64,000 nt of DNA, from assembly GCA_963775695.1 (NCBI GenBank), contig CAVZJU010000010.1:113157-177156 (forward strand). The letters run 5' to 3'. The translations under genes and the position numbers were made by a program. The notes under the pieces were generated by a model. The model did not search any database, was not told the origin of the DNA, and saw only the letters and a list, made by a program, of their open reading frames with translations. This DNA is from DATBLE01 sp963775695. Lineage in GTDB: Bacteria; Actinomycetota; Thermoleophilia; Gaiellales; Gaiellaceae. This document shows, one piece after another, positions 6,489 to 14,045 of the stretch (positions within the stretch are counted from its first letter, which is position 1; every line of letters begins with the position of its first letter).

Positions 6489-7826
6489 GTGCCGCTCGAC
6501 CCAGTCTGGCTCGCCGAGGTCTCCGAGTGGCTCCGCATCCCCAGTGTCAGCGCCGACCCGGCGCACCAGGCCGACGTCCGGGAGGCGGGCGAGTGGCTCT
6601 GCGCGTTCGTGCGCGGCGCCGGCGGCCGCTGCGAGCTCGTCGATCACGGCGAGCGGCCGCTGGCCCTGGGCGAGCTGCGCGCGTCGACCGACGCGGACGC
6701 CGCGCCGACGGTGCTCGTCTACGGCCACTTCGATGTCCAGCCGCCCGCGCCGCTCGAGCTGTGGGAGAGCCCGCCGTTCGAGCCGACGATCCGGGACGAG
6801 TGGCTCTACGCCCGAGGCGTCGCCGATGACAAGGGCCAGCTCTACCTTCTGCTGAAGGCGGCCACGTTGCTCGCCGCCGAGGGCGCGCTGCCGGTGAACG
6901 TCCGCATCGCGTGCGACGGCGAGGAGGAGGTCGGCGGCCATTCGATCGTCGACTGGATCGGCGAGGACGAGCGCGGGGCCGACGCCGCCGTGATCTTCGA
7001 CGCGCACATGCCCCGGCGCGGGCAGCCGGCGTTCTACATCGCCACGCGCGGCGTCTGCTACTTCCATGTCCGGGTCAAGACGGGTGAGCGCGATCTCCAT
7101 TCGGGCTCCTTCGGCGGCGCGGCGCTGTCTGCGACGCATGCGCTGCTGCGAACGCTCTCCGGCGTCCTCGCCGGTCCGGACGGCCGCCTGCCGCAGGCGC
7201 TGCGCAAGGGCCTCGTGCCGCCGACCGACCAGGAGCTGGCGGACTGGGCATCCCAGCAGGCCGGGGCGGAGGTGCTGGCGGATCAGGGCGCGAGGCCGAT
7301 GGACGCGGCCGCTGCCCGGGAGTTCTACATCCGCACCTGGGGCGAGCCCTCGGTCGACGTGAACGGCGTCGAAGGCGGTTCGCCGCAGCTCCAGAAGACG
7401 GTGATCCCGGTCGGCGCCGAGGCGAACCTCTCGATGCGGCTCGCCGCCGGCCAGAAGGTGGAGGAGATGGTTCCGGAGGTCGAGCGCGTGCTGCGCGAGT
7501 CGGCGCCTGCGGGAGCAGACGTCGAGGTCGACCTCTGGTCGGCGGCGCCGCCGGGACTGATCCCGCCCGACTCGGCGGCGATCCGCCTCGGTCAGGACGC
7601 GTTCGAGCGGGCGCTGGGCGCCCGGCCGCTGCTCCTGCGCTCGGGCGGGACCCTGCCGATCGTCCCCGCACTCGCCGACAAGGGCGTTTCGACGATCGTC
7701 ACCGGCTTCGACCTGCCGGAGGGCAACCTCCACTCGCCGAACGAGCGTTTGCTCGTCGAGCACGTCCCGCTCGGCGTCGCCGCCGCGCAGGAGCTGTTCA
7801 GGAGCCTCGCCCGCCTCGATGGTTGA
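6489..7826 (+). CDS. M20-family metallopeptidase (dipeptidase/ArgE-DapE type)
   Basis: 445 residues, GTG start. Metal-site motifs are present in order: GHFDVQPP (His ligand and Asp), ARGVADDKGQ (bridging Asp), DGEEEVGG (general-base Glu and Glu ligand), IFDAHM and the C-terminal EGNLHSPNE. The lid domain occupies roughly residues 185-310. The family hydrolyses dipeptides or N-acyl amino acids with two zinc ions; the W-x-S/T-PPFEPTIRD stretch after the first motif is typical of cytosolic nonspecific dipeptidases. The substrate cannot be fixed from sequence. The last codons enter a long inverted repeat shared with the convergent gene. Confidence 0.85.
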   Translation: MPLDPVWLAEVSEWLRIPSVSADPAHQADVREAGEWLCAFVRGAGGRCELVDHGERPLALGELRASTDADAAPTVLVYGHFDVQPPAPLELWESPPFEPTIRDEWLYARGVADDKGQLYLLLKAATLLAAEGALPVNVRIACDGEEEVGGHSIVDWIGEDERGADAAVIFDAHMPRRGQPAFYIATRGVCYFHVRVKTGERDLHSGSFGGAALSATHALLRTLSGVLAGPDGRLPQALRKGLVPPTDQELADWASQQAGAEVLADQGARPMDAAAAREFYIRTWGEPSVDVNGVEGGSPQLQKTVIPVGAEANLSMRLAAGQKVEEMVPEVERVLRESAPAGADVEVDLWSAAPPGLIPPDSAAIRLGQDAFERALGARPLLLRSGGTLPIVPALADKGVSTIVTGFDLPEGNLHSPNERLLVEHVPLGVAAAQELFRSLARLDG

Positions 7827-7917
7827 TCGGCAATTCCACGCAGCCGCGGATGGGAGCCTGCACGCGGCGCATTGATGCATGCCCTCCCCGCGACCACGCG
7901 AATTACCGGTCAACCAT
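7819..7917. terminator. 99-bp imperfect palindrome filling a convergent intergenic gap
   Basis: Arms 7819-7836 (ATGGTTGATCGGCAATTC) and 7900-7917 (GAATTACCGGTCAACCAT) pair at 16 of 18 positions. A second pair, GGGAG 7852-7856 with CTCCC 7884-7888, lies inside. The structure spans almost exactly the space between the stop codons of the convergent M20 and HxlR genes. A bidirectional terminator is the simplest reading; a palindromic mobile remnant is the alternative. Confidence 0.5.
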
Positions 7918-7922
7918 CCAGG

Positions 7923-8276
7923 TTAGGCGTGCCGGTGATGCGGGTCGTGCACGAGCCAGTCGTGGCCGAAGCGGCGCATCTCCTCGATCACCGGCAGCAG
8001 CCCCAGGCCCTTCGGCGTGAGCTCGTACTCGACCCTCGGCGGCGTCTCCGCGTAGCTGTGCCGGGTGACGACGCCTTCGTCCTCCAGCCAGCGCAGCCGC
8101 TCCGACAGCGTGCGCGGGCTGATGCCGGGACAGGAGTGCTCGAGCTCGGAGAACCGGCGAGGCCCTTCGGACATGTCGTGCACGAGCAACGCCGTCCACT
8201 TCGAGCCGATGATCTCGGCCGAGCATGCGACCGCGCAGGTCGCGTCGTGCACGGGCTTCATCGTCCGAACAGCCAT
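7923..8276 (-). CDS. HxlR-family winged-helix transcriptional regulator
   Basis: 117 residues with the HxlR/MarR-like core: IIGSKWTALLVHDMSEGPRRFSELEHSCPGISPRTLSERLRWLEDEGVV followed by a wing and the dimerisation helix. Two cysteines near the N-terminus (C14, C18 in DATCAVAC) match the redox- or aldehyde-sensing cysteine seen in several HxlR members, so it may sense oxidants or electrophiles. It diverges from the PHP-domain gene with only 17 bp between start codons, so it very likely controls that gene as well as itself. Confidence 0.88.
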   Translation of the reverse strand: MAVRTMKPVHDATCAVACSAEIIGSKWTALLVHDMSEGPRRFSELEHSCPGISPRTLSERLRWLEDEGVVTRHSYAETPPRVEYELTPKGLGLLPVIEEMRRFGHDWLVHDPHHRHA

Positions 8277-8293
8277 GTTCAGATTGTAGAGCG

Positions 8294-9052
8294 ATGATCG
8301 ACCTGCACTCCCACATCCTGCCCGGCCTCGACGACGGCGCGCGCTCGCTCGCCGACAGTGTGGACATCGCCTGGGCGGCTGTGGACGACGGAATCACCGT
8401 GATCGCCGGCACGCCGCACGTACGCGACGACTGGCCCACGGGCGCCGAGGCGATGGAACAGGGCGTCGAGGAACTCCGGGCCGAGCTCCAGGCGGCCCGG
8501 ATCCCGCTGGACGTACAGCCCGGTGGCGAGATCGCGCTCGACTGGGCGGTGAAGCTGCCGGCGGAGGAGCTGAGGCGGTTCGGGCTCGGCGGCAGCCGGT
8601 ACCTGCTCGTCGAGACGCCCTATCACGGCTGGCCCCGCCAGCTTCCCGACGTGCTGCTCTCGCTGCGCGACCAGGGCTTCGTGCCGGTCCTCGCCCACCC
8701 CGAGCGGAACGTCGAGGTGCAGGCCGGACCTGAGCGGCTCGTGCCGCTGGTCGAGGCAGGCATCCTCGTCCAGGTCACCGCCGCGTCGGTCGACGGGCGG
8801 ATCGGCCGACGGGCCGCCGAGTGCGGCCAGCGGCTGATCCGCGGTCGGGTCGCCCACCTGCTGGCCAGCGACGCCCACCACGCATCGGTCCGCGCGGTGG
8901 GGATGTCGGCCGCGGCGAAGGCGGTGGGCGGCGGAGCCCTGTCGGAGTGGCTGACCTACGAGGTGCCCGCGGCGATCCTCGACGACGCGGAGATCCCGCC
9001 GCGTCCGCGCTCCGGCGGCAAGAGCTGGCTCGGGCGGCTCCTCAGCGAATAG
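8294..9052 (+). CDS. CpsB/YwqE-type PHP-domain phosphatase
   Basis: 252 residues from ATG 8294 (MIDLHSHILPGLDDGA). The metal motifs of the PHP domain are present: H5 and H7 (DLHSH), GTPHVRDDW, PGGEIALDW, VLAHPERN and LASDAHH. CpsB/YwqE proteins are manganese-dependent tyrosine phosphatases tied to capsule or exopolysaccharide control. No polysaccharide cluster is visible here, so the substrate is open. The start is set by the motif and leaves almost no leader, suggesting a leaderless or very short 5' end. Confidence 0.8.
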   Translation: MIDLHSHILPGLDDGARSLADSVDIAWAAVDDGITVIAGTPHVRDDWPTGAEAMEQGVEELRAELQAARIPLDVQPGGEIALDWAVKLPAEELRRFGLGGSRYLLVETPYHGWPRQLPDVLLSLRDQGFVPVLAHPERNVEVQAGPERLVPLVEAGILVQVTAASVDGRIGRRAAECGQRLIRGRVAHLLASDAHHASVRAVGMSAAAKAVGGGALSEWLTYEVPAAILDDAEIPPRPRSGGKSWLGRLLSE

Positions 9053-9088
9053 GGACGATCTCCGGGAGGCCTGCAGTGACGCCGGGCC

Positions 9089-9790
9089 CTACAGCCGCTC
9101 GATCAGCCGGCGTACCTCCGCGACTCCGGCCAGCCAGACGCGCAGCGCCTGGTCGTCGGGAACCGAGTAGGGCCCGCCGTAGGAGCCGTCGCCGATCGCC
9201 GCCCTCACTGCCTGCGGCTCGAGCTCGCGGAGCGCCTCGCGATCCGTGACCGTCGGCTTGTCGGCGTCCGGCAGCTCGACTCCGGCCAGGCGCGTCCATG
9301 GAAAGTTCTCGAACCAGGAGGCGTGGGTGGCCTCGTCCGCGTAGACGTCGGCGGCGGCCGCGCGAACGGCCGGCGAGTCCCACCAGCTGTGGAAGCGAAG
9401 GCGGACACCGTCGCGTCCGGCAGCCCACGCCTCGAGCGGCTCCTGGACCGGGACGTTGCCGCCGTGGCCGTTCACGATCATGAAGCGGCGGAAGCCCTGG
9501 TCGTGGAGCGTGCCGAGCGCCTCCGAGACGACCGCCATGAGCGTCTCCGGGCGGAGCGACACCGTCCCCGGGAACGCCGCGAAGCCCGGCGCGATCCCGA
9601 ACGGCATCGTCGGCAGCACAGGCACGCCGAGCGGCTCCGCCGCCTCGACAGAGATCCGCTCGGCCAGGATCGAGTCGGTGGCCAGCGAGAGGTAGGCGTG
9701 CTGCTCGGTCGAGCCGACGGGCAGGACGACGCGATCGTCGGTCCGCAGGTAGCGCTCGACCTGCATCCAGTTCATGTCGCTGATCCTCAT
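9089..9790 (-). CDS. Creatininase-family amidohydrolase
   Basis: 233 residues from ATG 9790 (MRISDMNWMQVERYL). Family residues: E29, H31 and D39 in VGSTEQHAYLSLATDS, H109 in VNGHGGN, and an E in YADEATHAS. Members hydrolyse cyclic amides or formamides (creatinine, formylaminopyrimidines, mycofactocin precursors). The usual EQHGPHLP reads EQHAYLSL here, so the pocket differs and creatinine itself is doubtful. The frame extends upstream, but that stretch is low complexity and overlaps the intergenic hairpin side. Confidence 0.78.
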   Translation of the reverse strand: MRISDMNWMQVERYLRTDDRVVLPVGSTEQHAYLSLATDSILAERISVEAAEPLGVPVLPTMPFGIAPGFAAFPGTVSLRPETLMAVVSEALGTLHDQGFRRFMIVNGHGGNVPVQEPLEAWAAGRDGVRLRFHSWWDSPAVRAAAADVYADEATHASWFENFPWTRLAGVELPDADKPTVTDREALRELEPQAVRAAIGDGSYGGPYSVPDDQALRVWLAGVAEVRRLIERL

Positions 9791-9921
9791 CGTGCTCGAA
9801 GTCTGCCTTTCGCCGACGCGACCGACATGCGGGCGCCGTCCGCGCCACTGAGGTGCGAGACGGTGAAGGAGGGGTTCCCGGGGCGGCCATCGCGCCTCGG
9901 CGGGGGGTCTCTGTTGGCTTT

Positions 9922-9936
9922 GCACGCTTCGCGTGC
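9922..9936 (-). terminator. Hairpin downstream of the amidohydrolase gene
   Basis: GCACGC-TTC-GCGTGC forms a perfect 6-bp stem between the amidohydrolase stop (9962) and the creatininase-like gene. On the minus strand it lies 26 bp after the stop. Terminator by position; the T run is absent. The remaining bases 9791-9921 hold nothing I recognise. Confidence 0.35.
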
Positions 9937-9961
9937 GGGTGGCCGTGCCCCCCCGCGTTGA

Positions 9962-11494
9962 CTAGCCGACGAAGTCGGCGCGAGCGTAGGTCCAGCGACC
10001 GGCGACCATCGTCGCCACGACCTGGACTTCGGGCAGCTCCTCCGCCGGGATCGCAAACGGGTCGCGGTCGAGCACGACCAGGTCGGCGAGGTAGCCGGGG
10101 AGGAGCCTGCCGCGGCGGCGCTCCTCGTAGGTCTGCCAGGCCGGTGCGACCGTCGATGCGACCAGCGCCTCCTCGACCGTCACCCGCTGGTCCTCCCGCC
10201 AGTGCCCCAGCACGCCGGCGACGATCCCCCCCCAGGGGTCGAGCTCCTCGATCGGCGCATCGGAACCGTTGATCAGGCGTGTGCCGCGGTCGAGCAGGTC
10301 GCGGAACGAATAGACGCCGTCGAGCCGGTCGGCCCAGAACCGGTGGGCCAGCTCCTCGTCCGAGGGCGCGTGCGAGAACTGCACGGACGCTGTCAGCCCG
10401 AGCCTCGCGAACCGACCGACGTCATCGGGCCGCAGGCACTGGGTGTGCTCGACGCGGTGCCGCAGGCCGAGCGGCTGCCATTCGTCCTTCGTCTCCTCGA
10501 ACGCATCGAGGGCGTTCTTGTTGGCGAGGTCGCCGATCGCGTGCACCGCAACCGGCCAGCGCGCCCGCGCCGCGCGGCGGACGATGTCGACGAGCTCCTC
10601 ACGGCTCGTGATCTCGACGCCGGTCCCGTCGGTCATCAGCGCCGTCTGCGAGCCGAGCGTGCCGTCCATGAAGACCTTGAGGTAGCCGAGTCGCAACCGG
10701 TCGCTCCCGACGCCGGAGGCGAGGCCGGCCTCGGCGATGCCGTCGAGCCGCTCGTGTTGGATCGACTGCCACACCCGGAGCGGCAGCGCCTCGTCGCGTT
10801 CGAGCTCCTGCCAGAGCCGCGGGATCGCCGGGATCCAGCCGTCCTTGTCGTGGATCGCCGTGACCCCGCGCGACGAGGCGACCTTCAAGCCCTCGCGGAG
10901 CGCGTCGAGGTACTCCTCGTCCGAGTACTCCAGGTAGTCCTCCTTGAACTGCCAGGCCGACTCCTCGCGGATCAGCCCGGTCGGCTCGTGGTCGGGGCCG
11001 AACTCGACCACCCCTCCGTGGACCGCATACCTGCGCAGGTCGCCTCCGGTCCTGGCGATCGCGGCGGAGTTGAGCCAGATCGCGTGGTAGTCCTTCGAGA
11101 TGATCGCCGCGGGGACCTCGCCGGTGACGGCGTCGAGCACGTCCTTCGTCGGCGGCGCCGCCCAGTTGGTCTCGCGGAAGCCCTGGGCGCGGAACCAGCG
11201 GCCGGGCTTTACGCCGGCGACGCCGGGGCGCATGAGCTCGGCCGCGTCCTCGGCCGAGGTCGCGTCCTCCAGCCGGATCAGCCGTCGCGCCGCCGCCCAG
11301 GTCGGGAAGTGGACGTGGGACTCGGTCAACCCGGGGATGACACAGCGTCCGCCGAGGTCGACGACCTCGGGGCTCGCGAGTGCAGTTTCGTGGGTTCCGA
11401 CTCCCCCGGCGACACGGTCGCCGGCGATCGCGAGTGCGCGCGTCGTCGGCAGTGACGGGTCCATGGTGCGGACGGTTCCGTTCTCGAGGATCAC
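9962..11494 (-). CDS. YtcJ-like amidohydrolase (amidohydrolase_3 family)
   Basis: 510 residues. Metal-dependent hydrolase fold: ESHVHFP near residue 58 (HxH motif), then a metal-bridging KDYHA stretch, VHAIGDLANK, RVEHTQ and NGSDAPIEELDPW late in the chain, ending with a beta-sandwich (GYLADLVVLDRDPF). YtcJ-like enzymes act on N-substituted amides or formamides; the substrate here is unknown. It is followed on the same strand by the creatininase-like gene across a gap with a hairpin, so the two may not share a transcript. Confidence 0.85.
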   Translation of the reverse strand: MILENGTVRTMDPSLPTTRALAIAGDRVAGGVGTHETALASPEVVDLGGRCVIPGLTESHVHFPTWAAARRLIRLEDATSAEDAAELMRPGVAGVKPGRWFRAQGFRETNWAAPPTKDVLDAVTGEVPAAIISKDYHAIWLNSAAIARTGGDLRRYAVHGGVVEFGPDHEPTGLIREESAWQFKEDYLEYSDEEYLDALREGLKVASSRGVTAIHDKDGWIPAIPRLWQELERDEALPLRVWQSIQHERLDGIAEAGLASGVGSDRLRLGYLKVFMDGTLGSQTALMTDGTGVEITSREELVDIVRRAARARWPVAVHAIGDLANKNALDAFEETKDEWQPLGLRHRVEHTQCLRPDDVGRFARLGLTASVQFSHAPSDEELAHRFWADRLDGVYSFRDLLDRGTRLINGSDAPIEELDPWGGIVAGVLGHWREDQRVTVEEALVASTVAPAWQTYEERRRGRLLPGYLADLVVLDRDPFAIPAEELPEVQVVATMVAGRWTYARADFVG

Positions 11495-11528
11495 GGAAGG
11501 CGACTCTACTGACGTCTAGACTCAGCCC

Positions 11529-12713
11529 GTGCCCTGGGACGTGCTGACCGAGGAACAGCGCGAGCTCCGGGAGCTCGTCCGGTCACTGGCGCGTGAGCGG
11601 ATCGCGCCGAGGGCGGCCGAGATCGACGAGAGCCACGAGTTCCCGTGGGACGTGGTCGAGCTCTTCCGCGAGCACGAGCTGTTCGGCCTGTTCTTCGACG
11701 AGGAGTGGGGCGGCACCGGCACGGGGACGTTGCTGGCGCTGGTCGCGATCGAGGAGGTCTCGAAGGTGTGCGCGACCAGCGGCCTGATCCTTGCCGTGCA
11801 GGAGCTCGGCTCGCTCGGTCTGAAGCTGGCGGGCACGCGCGACCAGCAGGAGCGCTACCTGCCGAGGCTGGCGTCGGGCGAGTGGCTGGGTGCCTACGCC
11901 TTGACGGAGGCGGGCTCGGGCTCCGACTCCGCGGCGATGCGGGCGACGGCGCGGCACGACGGCGACGAGTACGTCCTGGACGGCGGGAAGCGCTTCATCA
12001 CCAACGCGGGGGTCGCGAACCTGTACACGGTGTTCGCCAAGACCGACCCGGAAGCGGGTCATTCCGGTATCTCCGCCTTCCTGGTCGAGGCCGATGCGCC
12101 GGGATTTGCGGTCGCCCGGCTCGAGCCGAAGATGGGGATCTCCGGGTCGACGACCGGTGAGCTCGTCTTCGACGGCTGCCGGGTGCCGGCCGAGAACCTG
12201 CTCGGCGCCGAGGGCGGTGGGTTCCGGATCGCGATGCGCATCCTCGACCGCTCGCGGCCGGGCGTCGCCGCGCAGGGCCTCGGGATCGCGCAGGGCGCGA
12301 CCGATTTCGCCCTGGAGTACGCCAAGACCCGCGAGACGATGGGCAAGCCGATCGCCGAGCACGAACTGATCGCCGCCAAGCTCGCCGACATGGAGACACG
12401 CTGCGAAGCGGCGCGGGGGCTGCTCTACCGGTTCGGGCGGATGGTGGACGAGGGCGCGTCAGACGACGAGCTGACCAAGGCCTCGGCGATGGCCAAGCTG
12501 TACTGCACCGACGTCGCGATGGAGGTGACGACCGAGGCGGTGCAGGTGCTCGGCGGCTACGGGTACATCAAGGAGTACCCGGTCGAGCGCATGATGCGGG
12601 ACGCGAAGATCACGCAGCTCTACGAAGGCACGAACGAGATCCAGCGGCTGGTGATCGCGCGCGAGATGGTCGCCGAGCAGCGCGCCTTCCTGCTCGCCGG
12701 CGTGGCCGGCTAG
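11529..12713 (+). CDS. Acyl-CoA dehydrogenase
   Basis: 394 residues, GTG start. FAD enzyme of acyl-CoA oxidation: helical N-domain (LTEEQRELRELVRSLARERI), flavin loop YALTEAGSGSDSAAM, FITNAG, beta domain (PKMGISGSTTGELVFDG), and helical C-domain with VLGGYGYIKEYPVERMMRDAKITQLYEGTNEIQR, whose glutamate in YEGTNE is the usual catalytic base of short-chain enzymes. Chain-length preference is not readable. The TAG stop is the first triplet of a MITE-like repeat; without the insertion the frame would run seven codons further. Confidence 0.9.
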   Translation: MPWDVLTEEQRELRELVRSLARERIAPRAAEIDESHEFPWDVVELFREHELFGLFFDEEWGGTGTGTLLALVAIEEVSKVCATSGLILAVQELGSLGLKLAGTRDQQERYLPRLASGEWLGAYALTEAGSGSDSAAMRATARHDGDEYVLDGGKRFITNAGVANLYTVFAKTDPEAGHSGISAFLVEADAPGFAVARLEPKMGISGSTTGELVFDGCRVPAENLLGAEGGGFRIAMRILDRSRPGVAAQGLGIAQGATDFALEYAKTRETMGKPIAEHELIAAKLADMETRCEAARGLLYRFGRMVDEGASDDELTKASAMAKLYCTDVAMEVTTEAVQVLGGYGYIKEYPVERMMRDAKITQLYEGTNEIQRLVIAREMVAEQRAFLLAGVAG

Positions 12714-12880
12714 AGGCTTGATGTGAAACTTCAGCCGGTGCCGGATGCCGCCCCAGACACGGCGCCGGAGCGGCACGCTGGTCCTCGACACGTAACGCTG
12801 TCACGCGCCGAGGACGATCGCGGGCTCCGGCTCGGTCTGGAACGGCCCCGACGCGAGCCGAATTTCACATAAAGCCTCTA
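12711..12880. mobile_element. MITE-like element, copy 1 (170 bp, inverted termini)
   Basis: Begins TA-GAGGCTTGATGTGAAA and ends as its inverted copy TTTCACATAAAGCCTC-TA. About 95% identical to the copy at 45652-45820 (seven substitutions, one indel). It has no coding capacity. The outer TA at each end behaves like a TA target duplication, as in IS630/Tc1-mariner-type transposition. Its left TAG is the acyl-CoA dehydrogenase stop and its right end supplies the soxR stop on the other strand. An internal hairpin (CGTAAC-GCT-GTCACG) is present. The family is unnamed to me. Confidence 0.75.
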
Positions 12881-13321
12881 CTCGTCGTCCGGGACGAGGT
12901 AGTGGGCGCCCGGCCCGGCGGCGGCCGCCTCGTCGCCCGGATTGAGCAGCCCGCACGTGCGGAGGGACAGGCAGCCGCAGCCGATACAGGTGGTCAGTCG
13001 GCCGCGGATCGCCTCGAGCGTCCGGATCCGCTCGTCGAGCTCGGCGCGCCACGTTCGTGAGAGGCGCTCCCAGTCGCGCCTGGTGGGCGCCTTCTCGACC
13101 GGAAGCTTCGCCAGCGCCTCGTGGATGCGGCCGAGCGGGATGCCGGCCGACTTCCCGGCCTGGACCACGGCCACGCGCCTGAGTGTGACCGGCGCGTAGC
13201 GGCGTTGGTTTCCGTCCGTTCGTCGCGACTCGATCAGTCCTTCGCGCTCGTAGAAGCGGAGGGCGGAGGAGGAAACGCCGCTACGCGCGGAGAGCTCGCC
13301 GATCGTCAGCTCGTGCGGCAC
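12878..13321 (-). CDS. soxR: SoxR-type [2Fe-2S] MerR-family regulator
   Basis: 147 residues, GTG start. The N-terminal MerR winged helix (LTIGELSARSGVSSSALRFYEREGLI) is followed by a dimerisation helix and the SoxR iron-sulfur signature C112-x2-C115-x-C117-x5-C123 (CIGCGCLSLRTC). In SoxR the oxidised cluster activates a promoter with an overlong spacer. The gene diverges from a transketolase gene over 31 bp holding a matching operator, so that pair is the likely target. Its stop codon TAG is formed by the end of the MITE-like element. Confidence 0.92.
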   Translation of the reverse strand: MPHELTIGELSARSGVSSSALRFYEREGLIESRRTDGNQRRYAPVTLRRVAVVQAGKSAGIPLGRIHEALAKLPVEKAPTRRDWERLSRTWRAELDERIRTLEAIRGRLTTCIGCGCLSLRTCGLLNPGDEAAAAGPGAHYLVPDDE

Positions 13322-13352
13322 TTGACTTAAACCTTAGTTGAAGTTCTAGGCT
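13322..13352 (+). promoter_or_regulatory. SoxR-type operator and 19-bp-spacer promoter
   Basis: TTGACT (13322-13327), exactly 19 bp, then TAGGCT (13347-13352). Between and overlapping lies the imperfect dyad ACTTAAACCTTAGTTGAAGT (13325-13344; ACTT-x-AAC...GTT-x-AAGT). A 19-20 bp spacer carrying a dyad is the hallmark of MerR-family promoters. A start about 7 nt after the -10 would fall on ATG 13359, predicting a leaderless transketolase mRNA. Confidence 0.7.
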
Positions 13353-13358
13353 GTGGGC

Positions 13359-14045
13359 ATGTCGATGTCGACAGGGCTCGACTACGACGATCTCCCCGGC
13401 TTGCTGACGCTTCTGACGGGGGACGAGAAGCACGACCAGAGCTCGTTCTCGACGCTCGACGTGCTCTGGGTTCTCTACGACCGGGTGCTGCGGATCGATC
13501 CCTCGGCGCGCGACGATCCCGAGCGCGACCGATTCCTCCTCTCCAAGGGCCACGGCCCCGCCGCGTACTACGCGGTGCTCGCGGCCAAGGGCTTCATCTC
13601 GACCGACTCGCTGTACGGCTTCGGCGACGGCGACTCGGTGCTCGGCTACCACCCCGACCGTCTGCTGATTCCAGGCGTGGAGATCTCCAGCGGCTCGCTG
13701 GGGCACGGGCTGCCCATCGCCGTCGGCGTGACGCTCGGTCTCGGCGCCGCCGGCGTCGACGGCCCGCGCGTGATCTGCCTCGTCGGCGACGCGGAGCTCG
13801 AGGAAGGCAGCAATTTCGAAGCCGTCCAGCTGGCCGGCAGGCTGCAGCTGGGGCGTCTGACCGTGGTCGTGGTCGACAACGGCTCCTCCACGTACGGCTG
13901 GCCGGGCGGGGTCGAGCGGCGGTTCGAGCTCGAAGGCTGGACCAGCGTGCGCGTCGACGGCCGCGGCCACGACGGGCTCGAGGCTGCGTTCGGGGCCGCC
14001 ACGGGCGACCGTCCGCACGTCGTGGTGGCCGAGGTGCGGTCGTGA
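13359..14045 (+). CDS. Transketolase, N-terminal (TPP-binding) subunit
   Basis: 228 residues from ATG 13359 (a GTG two codons earlier is possible). Thiamine-diphosphate half of a split transketolase: SKGHGPAAYYAVL, SSGSLGHGLPIAVG and the metal/TPP motif VGDAELEEGSNFEA...VVVDN. The C-terminal half follows with a 4-bp overlap. The pentose-phosphate reaction transfers two-carbon ketol units; split forms also serve other ketol transfers. At 228 residues it is shorter than typical 270-residue halves. The SoxR-type promoter suggests induction by redox-active compounds. Confidence 0.87.
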   Translation: MSMSTGLDYDDLPGLLTLLTGDEKHDQSSFSTLDVLWVLYDRVLRIDPSARDDPERDRFLLSKGHGPAAYYAVLAAKGFISTDSLYGFGDGDSVLGYHPDRLLIPGVEISSGSLGHGLPIAVGVTLGLGAAGVDGPRVICLVGDAELEEGSNFEAVQLAGRLQLGRLTVVVVDNGSSTYGWPGGVERRFELEGWTSVRVDGRGHDGLEAAFGAATGDRPHVVVAEVRS

